The notes beneath the pieces were generated by a model, which was not told the origin of the DNA, did not search any database, and worked only from the letters and a program-made list of their open reading frames with translations. A stretch of 64,000 nucleotides of DNA, taken from assembly GCF_001545115.1 (NCBI RefSeq), contig NZ_FCNU01000017.1:22428-86427 (forward strand). The letters run 5' to 3'. A program made the position numbers and the translations under genes. This DNA is from Candidatus Protochlamydia phocaeensis (GTDB lineage: Bacteria; Chlamydiota; Chlamydiia; Chlamydiales; Parachlamydiaceae). Positions 9,071-16,758 of this stretch are shown here, piece by piece. Numbering within the stretch: position 1 is the stretch's first letter; the number at the start of each line of letters is the position of its first letter.

Positions 9071-10120
9071 TTGACTCTCTAAATAGAGAGTTTCCCCTTT
9101 ATCGATCAGCTCCTTGGCTGTTTGCAGGGATTGCCGGCAATCAGCCTGAGAAGGAGTTAATCCGGCAAATTTAATTTGATCGGCGTGAGAAAAAAACGCA
9201 TGAACGCTATCGCTGAAAGTCTGGGGAAATGAAGCGTTGAGCCTAATCTTTCGCTCTTGAGTGGTATAAGCATGCAATTTAATTCCAAAGCGCTCTTCTA
9301 AATAGGAGAGCACAAGAGAGGTAAGGGAAAGATAGAAAGCTTTAAAAAGGCCCTTTTGTTCTAGGCGCTGGTTTTCTAAGGCGGATAGCTGTTGATGAGC
9401 GTGTTGATAGGGACTCAATGGCCGCTCCTGGCCTATTTTTTTTCGACGGAACATAAGACCTTTCTTGCCTGCCCATCCGATTAAAAAAGCTAAAGTTAGC
9501 GCTAACACGCTTAGCCAGGGAAAGGTGCGCTCGGCTAAAAGGCGTTGGTTGCGCTGCTGTTCTTTAGCCAAACGAGCAGAATCAAATAAATAATGGCGGT
9601 TGGATTCCGTTAAGTCTAGGGGAAACTGAGGTTCGAGCGGCATTAGAGAGCCTATAGGAAGAGGGGCTTGCAAATTGATCTTGTCCAGGGGGCGGACAAT
9701 CATTTCAAAGACAGGAGAGGCAAGAGCTACAGGCTTGGCTTCTTTTTTTAAAGGGGTAAAAGAAATATCCAAAAACGAAAGATAAAGCCGGCCTGACCTA
9801 AGAGGCTCAAGAAGAAGATCCAGCGTTTGTTCTTGCCGGCCTTCCTTTTCAATGGGTGAAGAAATCGTTCGTTGATAAACAGCTACATGCGGCTGCAAAG
9901 GATTGGGCGTCCAAGTCAGTTGGTCGATCAACGCTTCGCTGTTAATCCGGTAATTTTTTGGATAGCGGATAACTGCTTGCAGGGAGATCATTTCGCCCAA
10001 GCTCACTTCTTCAGGTGACACCTTGAATTCTAAAGAAAAATCTTGCTTGTTTTGTCCTTGCCAAGTCATTTCTGCCTGTAAAACAAGGGGAAGGGTGAGT
10101 ATAAATAACCAGTATTTCAC
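9044..10120 (-). CDS. DUF4381/BatD-like membrane protein of the MoxR module
   Basis: The 358-residue protein has a short signal peptide (residues 1-16), an immunoglobulin-like beta-rich periplasmic region (about 20-160), one transmembrane helix near 200-220 (FPWLSVLALTLAFLIGW) and a cytoplasmic helical tail. This layout matches the BatD or DUF4381 partners encoded beside MoxR and DUF58 genes. Its start overlaps the DUF58 gene by 4 bp, implying coupling. Its last 27 bp overlap the convergent mntH coding end. The module is thought to act in chaperoning or assembly of envelope complexes; the exact role here is unknown. Confidence 0.7.
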   Translation of the reverse strand: MKYWLFILTLPLVLQAEMTWQGQNKQDFSLEFKVSPEEVSLGEMISLQAVIRYPKNYRINSEALIDQLTWTPNPLQPHVAVYQRTISSPIEKEGRQEQTLDLLLEPLRSGRLYLSFLDISFTPLKKEAKPVALASPVFEMIVRPLDKINLQAPLPIGSLMPLEPQFPLDLTESNRHYLFDSARLAKEQQRNQRLLAERTFPWLSVLALTLAFLIGWAGKKGLMFRRKKIGQERPLSPYQHAHQQLSALENQRLEQKGLFKAFYLSLTSLVLSYLEERFGIKLHAYTTQERKIRLNASFPQTFSDSVHAFFSHADQIKFAGLTPSQADCRQSLQTAKELIDKGETLYLESQLKQREKKI

Positions 10121-10998
10121 CGCTTGCGTCCTCGATATTTAAAAAATTGCTGGAGAGCTAGTGTATATGACTCATCGGAATGAAGGGTAATTAAATCAGC
10201 TTTGGCCTTTTCCATGGTATGCTTCAGGGCTAGTTGCCGTTGATCGGCCTTTTCTTGGAAATGCTTCTGCACGTTAGCATCCGATGTATCGACCAGACAA
10301 AACTGCTGCGACTCTAAATCTCGCAATGTTAAGAGTCCCAAATTAGGAAAATTCGTTTCATAGCTATCGTAGACTTGAATGGCAATTAATTCATGCCGCT
10401 TGGCGATGAGATTGATTTCATGGCTATAATCTGCACACAAAAAGTCTGAGATCAAAAAACAGATGGCTTGCCGCTTTTGTACACGCCCCAGAAAAGCCAA
10501 CGCCTTTTTTAAATTGGTCCCCTTATGCTGGGGTTGGAAATAAAGCAATTCTCGAATGACCCTTAGCACATGTTTGACACCTTTTCTAGGGCGCAAATAA
10601 AGCTCTATTTCATCGGAGAACAAGAGCAAGCCGATTTTGTCTTGATTTTTGATGGCCGAAAAAGCAAGGAGGGCCCCGATTTCTGCAATCCATTCGCTTT
10701 TAAGATGCGGCGTATGGCTAAAGCGGGCTGAAGCGGAGATATCGACCATGAGGATAACCGTCAATTCTCTTTCTTCGCGGAAGTTTTTGATATAGGGCGT
10801 TTGCGAGCGGGCGGTGACATTCCAGTCGATGCTGCGCACGTCATCGCCTGGTTGATATTCGCGAACATCTTCAAATTCCAGGCCTTTGCCCTTGAAGGCC
10901 GAGCGGTAAATGCCTGCAAATAGATCATTCACATTGCGTGAAACTTTAATTTGAAGGCGACGGATATGGGATAACGCGTCTTTAGTTGATAAAGGCAT
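10117..10998 (-). CDS. DUF58 / von Willebrand A-like protein of the MoxR module
   Basis: The protein has about 293 residues from ATG 10998, chosen because typical DUF58 sequence (LSTKDALSHIRRLQIKVSR) begins right after it; the frame stays open to a TTG at 11091, which would add 31 atypical residues. It carries the DUF58 hallmark EFEDVREYQPGDDVRSIDWN at about residues 44-63, followed by VDISAS at about 84-89, a von Willebrand A metal-site-like motif. DUF58 proteins function with MoxR AAA+ ATPases. The moxR gene lies upstream on the same strand but is separated by an inserted 186-aa gene, so coupling to moxR may be disturbed here. Confidence 0.85.
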   Translation of the reverse strand: MPLSTKDALSHIRRLQIKVSRNVNDLFAGIYRSAFKGKGLEFEDVREYQPGDDVRSIDWNVTARSQTPYIKNFREERELTVILMVDISASARFSHTPHLKSEWIAEIGALLAFSAIKNQDKIGLLLFSDEIELYLRPRKGVKHVLRVIRELLYFQPQHKGTNLKKALAFLGRVQKRQAICFLISDFLCADYSHEINLIAKRHELIAIQVYDSYETNFPNLGLLTLRDLESQQFCLVDTSDANVQKHFQEKADQRQLALKHTMEKAKADLITLHSDESYTLALQQFFKYRGRKR

Positions 10999-11080
10999 AG
11001 AAAAATTAGGCTTATTGGCTTTGGGTACGCCTTTCTTATCACAGATCCCACGTCTTCTTGACAATAGGGAATTATCCGAA

Positions 11081-11113
11081 GCGAATTCCAAAATTCATTT
11101 TTGAAATTCGCTT
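11081..11113. repeat. Inverted repeat / stem-loop
   Basis: A 13-bp near-perfect inverted repeat (GCGAATTCCAAAA with TTTTGAAATTCGC) surrounds a short loop, between the inserted 186-aa gene and the DUF58 gene. It has no T-run, so it is not a classical terminator. It could be a processing or regulatory hairpin, or a scar of the insertion. Confidence 0.45.
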
Positions 11114-11142
11114 CCGGCAATGATTGATAGCTTCATTTAGGA

Positions 11143-11703
11143 TTAAGATTTAAAAAATCTATCTTTAAATAAGGGAAGATACCGGCCTTCAGTTAAATCT
11201 AAGCCACTGCCAGATAAAATATGCTTAACTACGTTAAATGTAGGCTTTTTCATGTCGTCTTTACAAATGGAAGAACCCGAACCTATGAAAGAAGATGTCC
11301 AGTTTTTAGAGTAATCGCTTAATGGGAGGAATTCTACTGGGCCATCACCCCAACAGGGAGATTCATATGTGTTTACAGAGGGTGGCTTTTCATCCGAATA
11401 ACGTTGAAAAAAGACTTCCAGGGCATAGGCATTGACTTTGGTGTCGATATAACGCATGGCTAAAAATGGCCGTTTAGTAATAGGAAAAATACCCTTTACG
11501 ACATCAGCGGGCAGTTCTGCAGCATTTTGCCAAGGATGAGGGTAATCGGAGCCGCCGATATTTGGAGGAAGGAATACGGTTGGGATGTTATCAACAAGGT
11601 CTTTACCTAAGTGCTTATATAGATAATCGAAAGTGCCTGGATTGCTCATCTGTTGATTCAGAAGCATTCCCAAGTTTGAAGAAGGGGGGAAGGACGCGTT
11701 CAT
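11143..11703 (-). CDS. Unknown 186-aa protein inserted in the MoxR module
   Basis: The protein has no signal peptide, membrane helix or motif I recognise; it is moderately rich in Pro, Ser and aromatic residues. ATG 11703 is preceded by a good ribosome binding site (AGGAG), and the 18 nt ending at the ATG (TTCAGGAGAATTTTTATG) are identical to those before the secreted-protein gene starting at 36649. The gene sits between moxR and its usual DUF58 partner. Its upstream flank carries debris of both dispersed repeat families, suggesting it was acquired by insertion. It may be a lineage-specific effector or accessory protein, but nothing in the sequence proves this. Confidence 0.7.
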   Translation of the reverse strand: MNASFPPSSNLGMLLNQQMSNPGTFDYLYKHLGKDLVDNIPTVFLPPNIGGSDYPHPWQNAAELPADVVKGIFPITKRPFLAMRYIDTKVNAYALEVFFQRYSDEKPPSVNTYESPCWGDGPVEFLPLSDYSKNWTSSFIGSGSSICKDDMKKPTFNVVKHILSGSGLDLTEGRYLPLFKDRFFKS

Positions 11704-11916
11704 AAAAATTCTCCTGAATTTATTTTTTTAAGATTGATTGAAAACGTTTGCATCAAAATTTGATGTAACGAGATGTTTCTCTTTAAGACTTTGTAGCTCA
11801 ATGATATGGAAAGCAATTACCATAAACGCCAAACTCAGATTAATAGGTCTTCTGCCTTGTTTCAATTGGGCAGTCAAGAATGCGAATCTAGGCCAGGAGC
11901 AGTTTTAATCTACTTT
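11704..11916. repeat. Intergenic gap with fragments of both dispersed repeat families
   Basis: Within 213 bp there is a family A end fragment (CCAAACTCAGATTAATAG, about 11829-11846) and a family B arm (GCGAATCTAGG followed by GTTTTAAT, about 11880-11912). This gap lies directly upstream of the orphan 186-aa gene on the minus strand and after the moxR stop. Confidence 0.5.
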
Positions 11917-12909
11917 CTAAGGAACAGGAATGCCTTGCAAAATGCGATCGATAATATCGTCCGAAGATAAGTTTTCCGCTTCGGCTTCATAAGACAGAAG
12001 CAAGCGGTGGCGCAAGACGGGCCGACAGATCTCTTTAATGTCTTGCGGAGTGACAAAGTACCTGCCGGCAAGCAAAGCGTGAGCTTTAGACGCTTCTTTA
12101 AGAGCAAGCGTTGCACGCGGCGAAGCCCCGTATTCCAAAAGTCCTTCTAAGTCATTGAGTTGAAACTGCTCGGGATGGCGGGTAGCAGAGATGATATTAA
12201 GGATGTAGTCTGCCACTTTCTCATCTAAGTAAATGCTATCGACCAATTGGCGCAAAGATAAGATCTCTTCAATTTTCAATACGGGGGAAACAGCGGGCAA
12301 TGGGCCAAGCGTTCCCATTCGATTAAGAATTTCTTTTTCTTCTTCGCGCTTGGGATATGTGAGTTTAATTTTCATCATAAAGCGGTCGGTTTGTGCCTCG
12401 GAAAGCGGATAGGTTCCCTCTTGTTCAATGGGATTCTGAGTAGCAAGGACTAAGAAAGGACGGGGAGCTTGAAAGGTTTCACCGCTGATCGTGACTTGCT
12501 TTTCTTGCATGACTTCTAGGAGCGCTGATTGAACTTTTGACGGGGCGCGGTTGATTTCATCGGCCAAGAGAATATTGGTAAAAATGGGACCTTTTTTGAC
12601 GCTAAACGTTCCTTCTTTGGGGTTATAAATAGGCGTGCCGATTAAATCGGCAGGCAAAAGATCGGGTGTAAATTGAATGCGCTTAAATTCACAATCAATG
12701 ATACGGGCAAAGGTCGTGGCTGCCAATGTTTTGGCGAGTCCTGGCACGCCTTCTAATAAAAGGTGGCCATCTGCAAATAGTCCAATCAATAAGCCATTGA
12801 TAAGATGAGTTTGTCCAATTACGACTTTCCCTAATTCACGTTTGATTTGATCGATTTTAGTTTGCGCTTCCTGGATCAGGGAGGGAATAGAGCGGGTCTC
12901 TTGATTCAT
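11917..12909 (-). CDS. MoxR-family AAA+ ATPase
   Basis: The 330-residue AAA_3 ATPase has Walker A GVPGLAKT (about residues 56-63), Walker B LLADEINRAP (about 113-122), and the sensor stretch LATQNPIEQEGTYPLSEAQT (about 151-170), which is diagnostic of MoxR proteins. The ATG at 12909 follows TAAGGAG, a strong ribosome binding site. MoxR ATPases act as chaperones that remodel or insert cofactors into complexes together with DUF58 and Bat-type membrane proteins; both partner types are encoded downstream here. The operon is interrupted after this gene by an unrelated ORF. Twin hairpins lie about 95 bp upstream. Confidence 0.92.
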   Translation of the reverse strand: MNQETRSIPSLIQEAQTKIDQIKRELGKVVIGQTHLINGLLIGLFADGHLLLEGVPGLAKTLAATTFARIIDCEFKRIQFTPDLLPADLIGTPIYNPKEGTFSVKKGPIFTNILLADEINRAPSKVQSALLEVMQEKQVTISGETFQAPRPFLVLATQNPIEQEGTYPLSEAQTDRFMMKIKLTYPKREEEKEILNRMGTLGPLPAVSPVLKIEEILSLRQLVDSIYLDEKVADYILNIISATRHPEQFQLNDLEGLLEYGASPRATLALKEASKAHALLAGRYFVTPQDIKEICRPVLRHRLLLSYEAEAENLSSDDIIDRILQGIPVP

Positions 12910-13002
12910 ATATCACTCCTTATTCTCATCCTTATTAGCCATCGTTAAAAGCTTTTCTAATTAAAACCATAGAGAGAACACGCATTAAAACGGACAAATT
13001 TC

Positions 13003-13070
13003 TTCAATCGTTCAAATGAAATTTGAACGATTGAATCAACTCGAAAGAATAAGGGAACCTTATTCTTTCG
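13003..13070. repeat. Twin perfect hairpins upstream of moxR
   Basis: Two adjacent perfect inverted repeats stand 6 bp apart. The first (13003-13035) has a 15-bp stem, TTCAATCGTTCAAAT, and a GAA loop. The second (13042-13070) has a 13-bp stem, CGAAAGAATAAGG, also with a GAA loop. Neither is followed by a clear T-run in the moxR direction. The rest of 12910-13466 contains a family A repeat and otherwise AT-rich sequence with no supported gene. Confidence 0.6.
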
Positions 13071-13197
13071 GATGGTTGAAGTGAGATCAAGTTTGCAAAG
13101 AAAATATCTTTTATAATTTTCTGGGATTTAAAATTGCAAGATTCTGTCATCAAAGAATTGTCAAAAATAATCCATTTTTTCCGGCAATAAATTAAAT

Positions 13198-13308
13198 AAC
13201 TTGAGTTTGGAGTTTTTTGCCCTTTTGACTGCGCCAAAGCCGCGGAGATGAACAAATGGCAAGCGCTTTCTCGTCAGTCAAAAGGGTAAAAAACTCCAAA
13301 CTCAGGTT
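13198..13308. repeat. Family A MITE-like element, full copy
   Basis: This 111-bp element has long terminal inverted repeats: the left arm begins AACTTGAGTTTGGAGTTTT and the right arm ends AAAACTCCAAACTCAGGTT. The core contains CGGAGATGAACAAATGGCAA. Arms and core recur at 16676, 41158 and 56017, and shorter end fragments occur elsewhere. No transposase is encoded, so it is either a non-autonomous element or a hairpin repeat. Confidence 0.75.
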
Positions 13309-13466
13309 AAATAATGAATTTTGTTTGATCATCATTTTTTTAGGAAATATTCACAAGCGAATTAAAATTAAATTTGGCATAAGCCTTCTCTCAATTTTTT
13401 CTGCAAGTGTATAGGGAAAAGGAGGCCAGAGCCAAAGGCGGTGCTGGCTTCTATAAGGAAGCTGGA

Positions 13467-15224
13467 TTAATCCAGCTTTCGCTTGGGAAGCTTAATGGTG
13501 AAGGTCGATCCCTTGCCAATTTCTGAGGCGAGCGAAATGGTGCCGAAGTGCTTTTCGACAATGGTTTTGACAATGGAAAGGCCAAGCCCAGAACCGCCCA
13601 TTTTTTGCGAATGCGCTTTATCAACTGTATAAAAGCGGTCAAAAATATGTTCCTGATCGACAAAGGGAATGCCTATTCCTTGGTCAGCCACTTCAATTTT
13701 GATGTGGTCTCCTTCGTCATCTAAATTGACCGTAATTTTGGCAGGGCGGTTCGAATATTTAGCCGCATTTTCCATGAGGTTCATAATAGCCAGTTCTAAT
13801 AGGTCTGCATCGGCGATCAAATTGACTTCTTCTTGATGCTTGTTAATTTGAATAATGGCGTCGGGAAAGGCCTCCAAAACCATCGATCGGCAGCGTTCGG
13901 ATAAATCAAAAAGGTCGCATTCGCTTAAGCGGGAAGAAGGAATGTTCTCAATGTCCGCCAAAGTCAGCAAGTCTTTAATAAGCGCCGTCATGCGATTGCA
14001 ACTTCGGACAATTTTTGTCGTGATTTGTTCTTGAACATCTCTTGGCAGGCCGGGATTATCATGAAGGGCTTCGGCAAAGCCTTTGATGACAGTAATAGGG
14101 GTTTTTAATTCATGGGAAGCATTGGCGATAAAGTCGCGGCGCATTTCAAAGATCTTATAATGGGCTGTCTTGTCCTGTAAGACCAAAATTGCGCCTCCAT
14201 TATTTTTTTTAGGAGCGGCAACAATATCCAGATAAATTCTTTTTCCTTCTAAATAAAGATCCAGCGTATCGGTGAGAGGCTTATTCTCTTCTTGGCACTT
14301 TTGTAGCAAGTCATAGCATTTCGTCTGATTTAAAATCTTGAAAGGCTCTCCTACTAATTCTCCTTGCAAGTGGCCAATGAGCTTCACAGCCATATAATTG
14401 GCGTAGGCAATGACCATGTGGACATCCACAGCAATAACGCCCTCGACTAGAGATTCCAAAATCGCTTGCTTCTCATTGCGTTCATGGGTAATGGTATCGA
14501 TATGATTTTGAATTCTGGCTGATAAACTATTCAATGTCAGAGCAAGTTTGGTAAAATCATCATGAGGATTTAGCGAAGTGACGTCAATTGCCGGCAAAAT
14601 ATGCTGGCTCCCTGCTTGGTAAGGCTTAACCGCGGTAATGATTTTTTGAATCGGCTTGGTTAAATGATGGATCGCAAACCAAGTCATTAAGCTAAACATT
14701 AACAGAATAGCTGTCGCAAACCCTAAAAAGCCAATTTCAAAATCATTGGTAATTTCATTCATGTACTGATGGGGAAACGCTGTTCTCAGCACATATGTCT
14801 TTCCATGAAAATCAAACGCCTTAGCTAAATAAGAAAACTTCTGGTGAAGTAAATTGGAATAATCCTCTTTATAGCCAACGCCGTGTTGAAAAGCTTCCAT
14901 CACCTCTGGATGATTGATAATGTAATCTTGGCTAAATTTAGGGCCTAGCAAGCGCTTGACGTGGGAATCATACAAAACCTTGCGTTCGTTGCTAATGACG
15001 CTAATGCGGAAAAATATCAAGCTTTTTTGATCTTTCAAACGGCGGACGAGGGCTTCATTATTGGGAGCTTCCTTAATATTTGCAATAATCTCAGAGGCGC
15101 GATTTTCCATTCCTTTGACAATAATGCGATGGACCCATTGTGAAACAAAAGGAAACAATAAAATAATAAAAACAAAAAAGACCGCTGCATAACTAACAAA
15201 AATTTTCTGTCTAAAACTTAACAT
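13467..15224 (-). CDS. Sensor histidine kinase (PhoR/WalK type), orphan
   Basis: The 585-residue kinase has an N-terminal transmembrane helix (about residues 8-32), a periplasmic sensor region (to about 165), a second helix (about 166-188), a HAMP linker, a PAS domain (about 255-345), a HisKA phospho-acceptor site in FIANASHELKTP (His near 370), and a complete HATPase domain with N box NLMENAAKYS, G1 DQGIGIP and G2 GGSGLGLSIV. All catalytic elements look intact. No response regulator gene is adjacent: moxR lies downstream and pepP upstream, in the same direction but with repeat-containing gaps. It probably senses an envelope or phosphate-like signal and pairs with a regulator elsewhere. No clear ribosome binding site precedes the ATG. 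Confidence 0.9.
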   Translation of the reverse strand: MLSFRQKIFVSYAAVFFVFIILLFPFVSQWVHRIIVKGMENRASEIIANIKEAPNNEALVRRLKDQKSLIFFRISVISNERKVLYDSHVKRLLGPKFSQDYIINHPEVMEAFQHGVGYKEDYSNLLHQKFSYLAKAFDFHGKTYVLRTAFPHQYMNEITNDFEIGFLGFATAILLMFSLMTWFAIHHLTKPIQKIITAVKPYQAGSQHILPAIDVTSLNPHDDFTKLALTLNSLSARIQNHIDTITHERNEKQAILESLVEGVIAVDVHMVIAYANYMAVKLIGHLQGELVGEPFKILNQTKCYDLLQKCQEENKPLTDTLDLYLEGKRIYLDIVAAPKKNNGGAILVLQDKTAHYKIFEMRRDFIANASHELKTPITVIKGFAEALHDNPGLPRDVQEQITTKIVRSCNRMTALIKDLLTLADIENIPSSRLSECDLFDLSERCRSMVLEAFPDAIIQINKHQEEVNLIADADLLELAIMNLMENAAKYSNRPAKITVNLDDEGDHIKIEVADQGIGIPFVDQEHIFDRFYTVDKAHSQKMGGSGLGLSIVKTIVEKHFGTISLASEIGKGSTFTIKLPKRKLD

Positions 15225-15400
15225 AATGGAATAAAGTGAATTTTTAATAATAATAAAAATTATATTAATTATTACAAATAAAATAAAGTTAATTAAATAT
15301 TTGCGAATAGTTAAGATAATATTAAGAGTGTGTCACATATGAATAATATCGGTCTATGAATTTGTTGAGTTTCAATAAGAGACCGTCATTGAATCCATCA

Positions 15401-15468
15401 TACTCCATTCCCTTAGGGAAAAGAGCGCGAATTTAGGTTATTAGCGATTTTAATACACTCTTTATGGC
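15401..15468. repeat. Family B palindromic repeat, one arm
   Basis: The arm CGAATTTAGGTTATTAGCGA followed by TTTTAATACACTC matches the right arm of family B, with CCCTTAGGGAAAAG before it. The 252-bp gap between pepP and the kinase gene holds this and otherwise very AT-rich sequence. Confidence 0.6.
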
Positions 15469-15476
15469 ATTGCCTG

Positions 15477-16547
15477 TCATCGTCTTTGCCGGGTCAAATT
15501 CTCATATCCTTTGTCGGTAATTAGAATGGTATCTTCTAAGCGCACGCCTCCGATGCCTGGCAGATAAATGCCGGGTTCAATGGTGATGACCATGCCCGGT
15601 TGCAAAGGACTATTAGCATAGGGGCCTTGACTGCGAAGGGTGGGAGGTTCGTGAATATCTAGTCCAATTCCATGGCCCAAGCTATGTGTAAAATGTTCAC
15701 CATATCCTTTTGAAGTGATAAATGAGCGGGCGGCCTCGTCAAGCTTGCCTATAGGAGTTCCGGGAATGCACAGGTCAAAGGCTTTTTGTTGGGCTTCTTC
15801 TACGATAGAATAAATGGTTTGGATGGTGGGATGGGGCGTTCCAAAATAAGAGACGCGGGTCATGTCAGAATGATAGTATTGATAAACAACGCCGATATCA
15901 ATGAGCACATGATCTCCGCTTTGGAGTTCAGTTTGGCCTGCGCGGTAATGCGGCATTGAGCTGTTAACGCCAAAGGCAATAATCGAATCGAAGGCCAGTT
16001 TTTGGGCGCCCCGTTTCTTCCAAAAAAATTCTAGTTCAAAGGCCAGCTCAGCTTCTTTGACTCCCTGACGTAACAAGTTGATCACTTGTTCATAGCCCTG
16101 GTACCCTAAATGGGCCGCTTGCTTCAAGCAGCGAATTTCTTCTTCATCCTTAATAAGGCGCATCTGCTTGACAGGGGATTCGGCAGGAATAAGAGAGAGG
16201 GCAGGTTGCAGTTCTTCTGCTAATTTGCTTAATTTAAGGAATGCCTGATAGGATGTATTTTCGCTGTCGAAGGTTAGGGATTGAATGCGATGGTCGGCCA
16301 GCCAATCTTTGATAGAAGCGTCTTTGAGCAAAGAGACAGGATAGAGGGTTTGGCCAGAAGAGCAGCTCTCATAGTAGCGTCCATCGACAATTAGGCAGGC
16401 ATCTTGTTGACTAATAAGCAATTTGCCAGCTGATAAAGTTAGCCCCGTTAAATAAAATAAATGCGTGGGATGTTCGATGAGAATCGCTTCAGAGTTTAAC
16501 GGAAGAAGCAGGCTGCGAAGCCGAGTTAAGCGAGCGGAATAGTCCAT
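15477..16547 (-). CDS. pepP: M24-family Xaa-Pro aminopeptidase
   Basis: The protein has about 356 residues from ATG 16547 (ATG 16553 and a TTG at 16622 are alternatives). It removes N-terminal residues preceding proline. The pita-bread catalytic domain shows the metal ligands in order: Asp in VLIDIGVVY, Asp in HSDMTRVS, His in HSLGHGIGLDIHE, Glu in TIEPGIY and Glu in GVRLEDTI. The N-terminal creatinase-like domain occupies about residues 1-125. It lies close to mutL on the same strand, an arrangement also known in Chlamydia, but here a 518-aa gene has come between them. Confidence 0.9.
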   Translation of the reverse strand: MDYSARLTRLRSLLLPLNSEAILIEHPTHLFYLTGLTLSAGKLLISQQDACLIVDGRYYESCSSGQTLYPVSLLKDASIKDWLADHRIQSLTFDSENTSYQAFLKLSKLAEELQPALSLIPAESPVKQMRLIKDEEEIRCLKQAAHLGYQGYEQVINLLRQGVKEAELAFELEFFWKKRGAQKLAFDSIIAFGVNSSMPHYRAGQTELQSGDHVLIDIGVVYQYYHSDMTRVSYFGTPHPTIQTIYSIVEEAQQKAFDLCIPGTPIGKLDEAARSFITSKGYGEHFTHSLGHGIGLDIHEPPTLRSQGPYANSPLQPGMVITIEPGIYLPGIGGVRLEDTILITDKGYENLTRQRR

Positions 16548-16675
16548 ATGCATCAGGTTGTTGAAAGTTAAATTCTGATTACCAGAAGAAAAGTTATACC
16601 AGATTTTAGACGAGATGATCAAAAAAGCAAGTAAATAAGAGAGCTGCCTGATTCTTTGTTATGCCTATTTTATTT

Positions 16676-16736
16676 CCCGCGGAGTGAACAAATGGCAAAG
16701 CGGTCCAAAGGGCAAAAAAACTTCAAACTCAGGTTT
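16676..16736. repeat. Family A repeat, right half only
   Basis: The core (GCGGAGTGAACAAATGGCAA) and right arm (CTTCAAACTCAGGTT) of family A are present, but the left arm is missing. It lies between pepP and the 518-aa gene, downstream of the latter. Confidence 0.6.
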
Positions 16737-16758
16737 TTATTGAATTTCGGGGGCGGAT

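Noticed and set aside
13004..13255. 83-codon minus-strand frame upstream of moxR
   Set aside because: It runs through the twin hairpins and part of a family A repeat; the codons are explained by those repeats.
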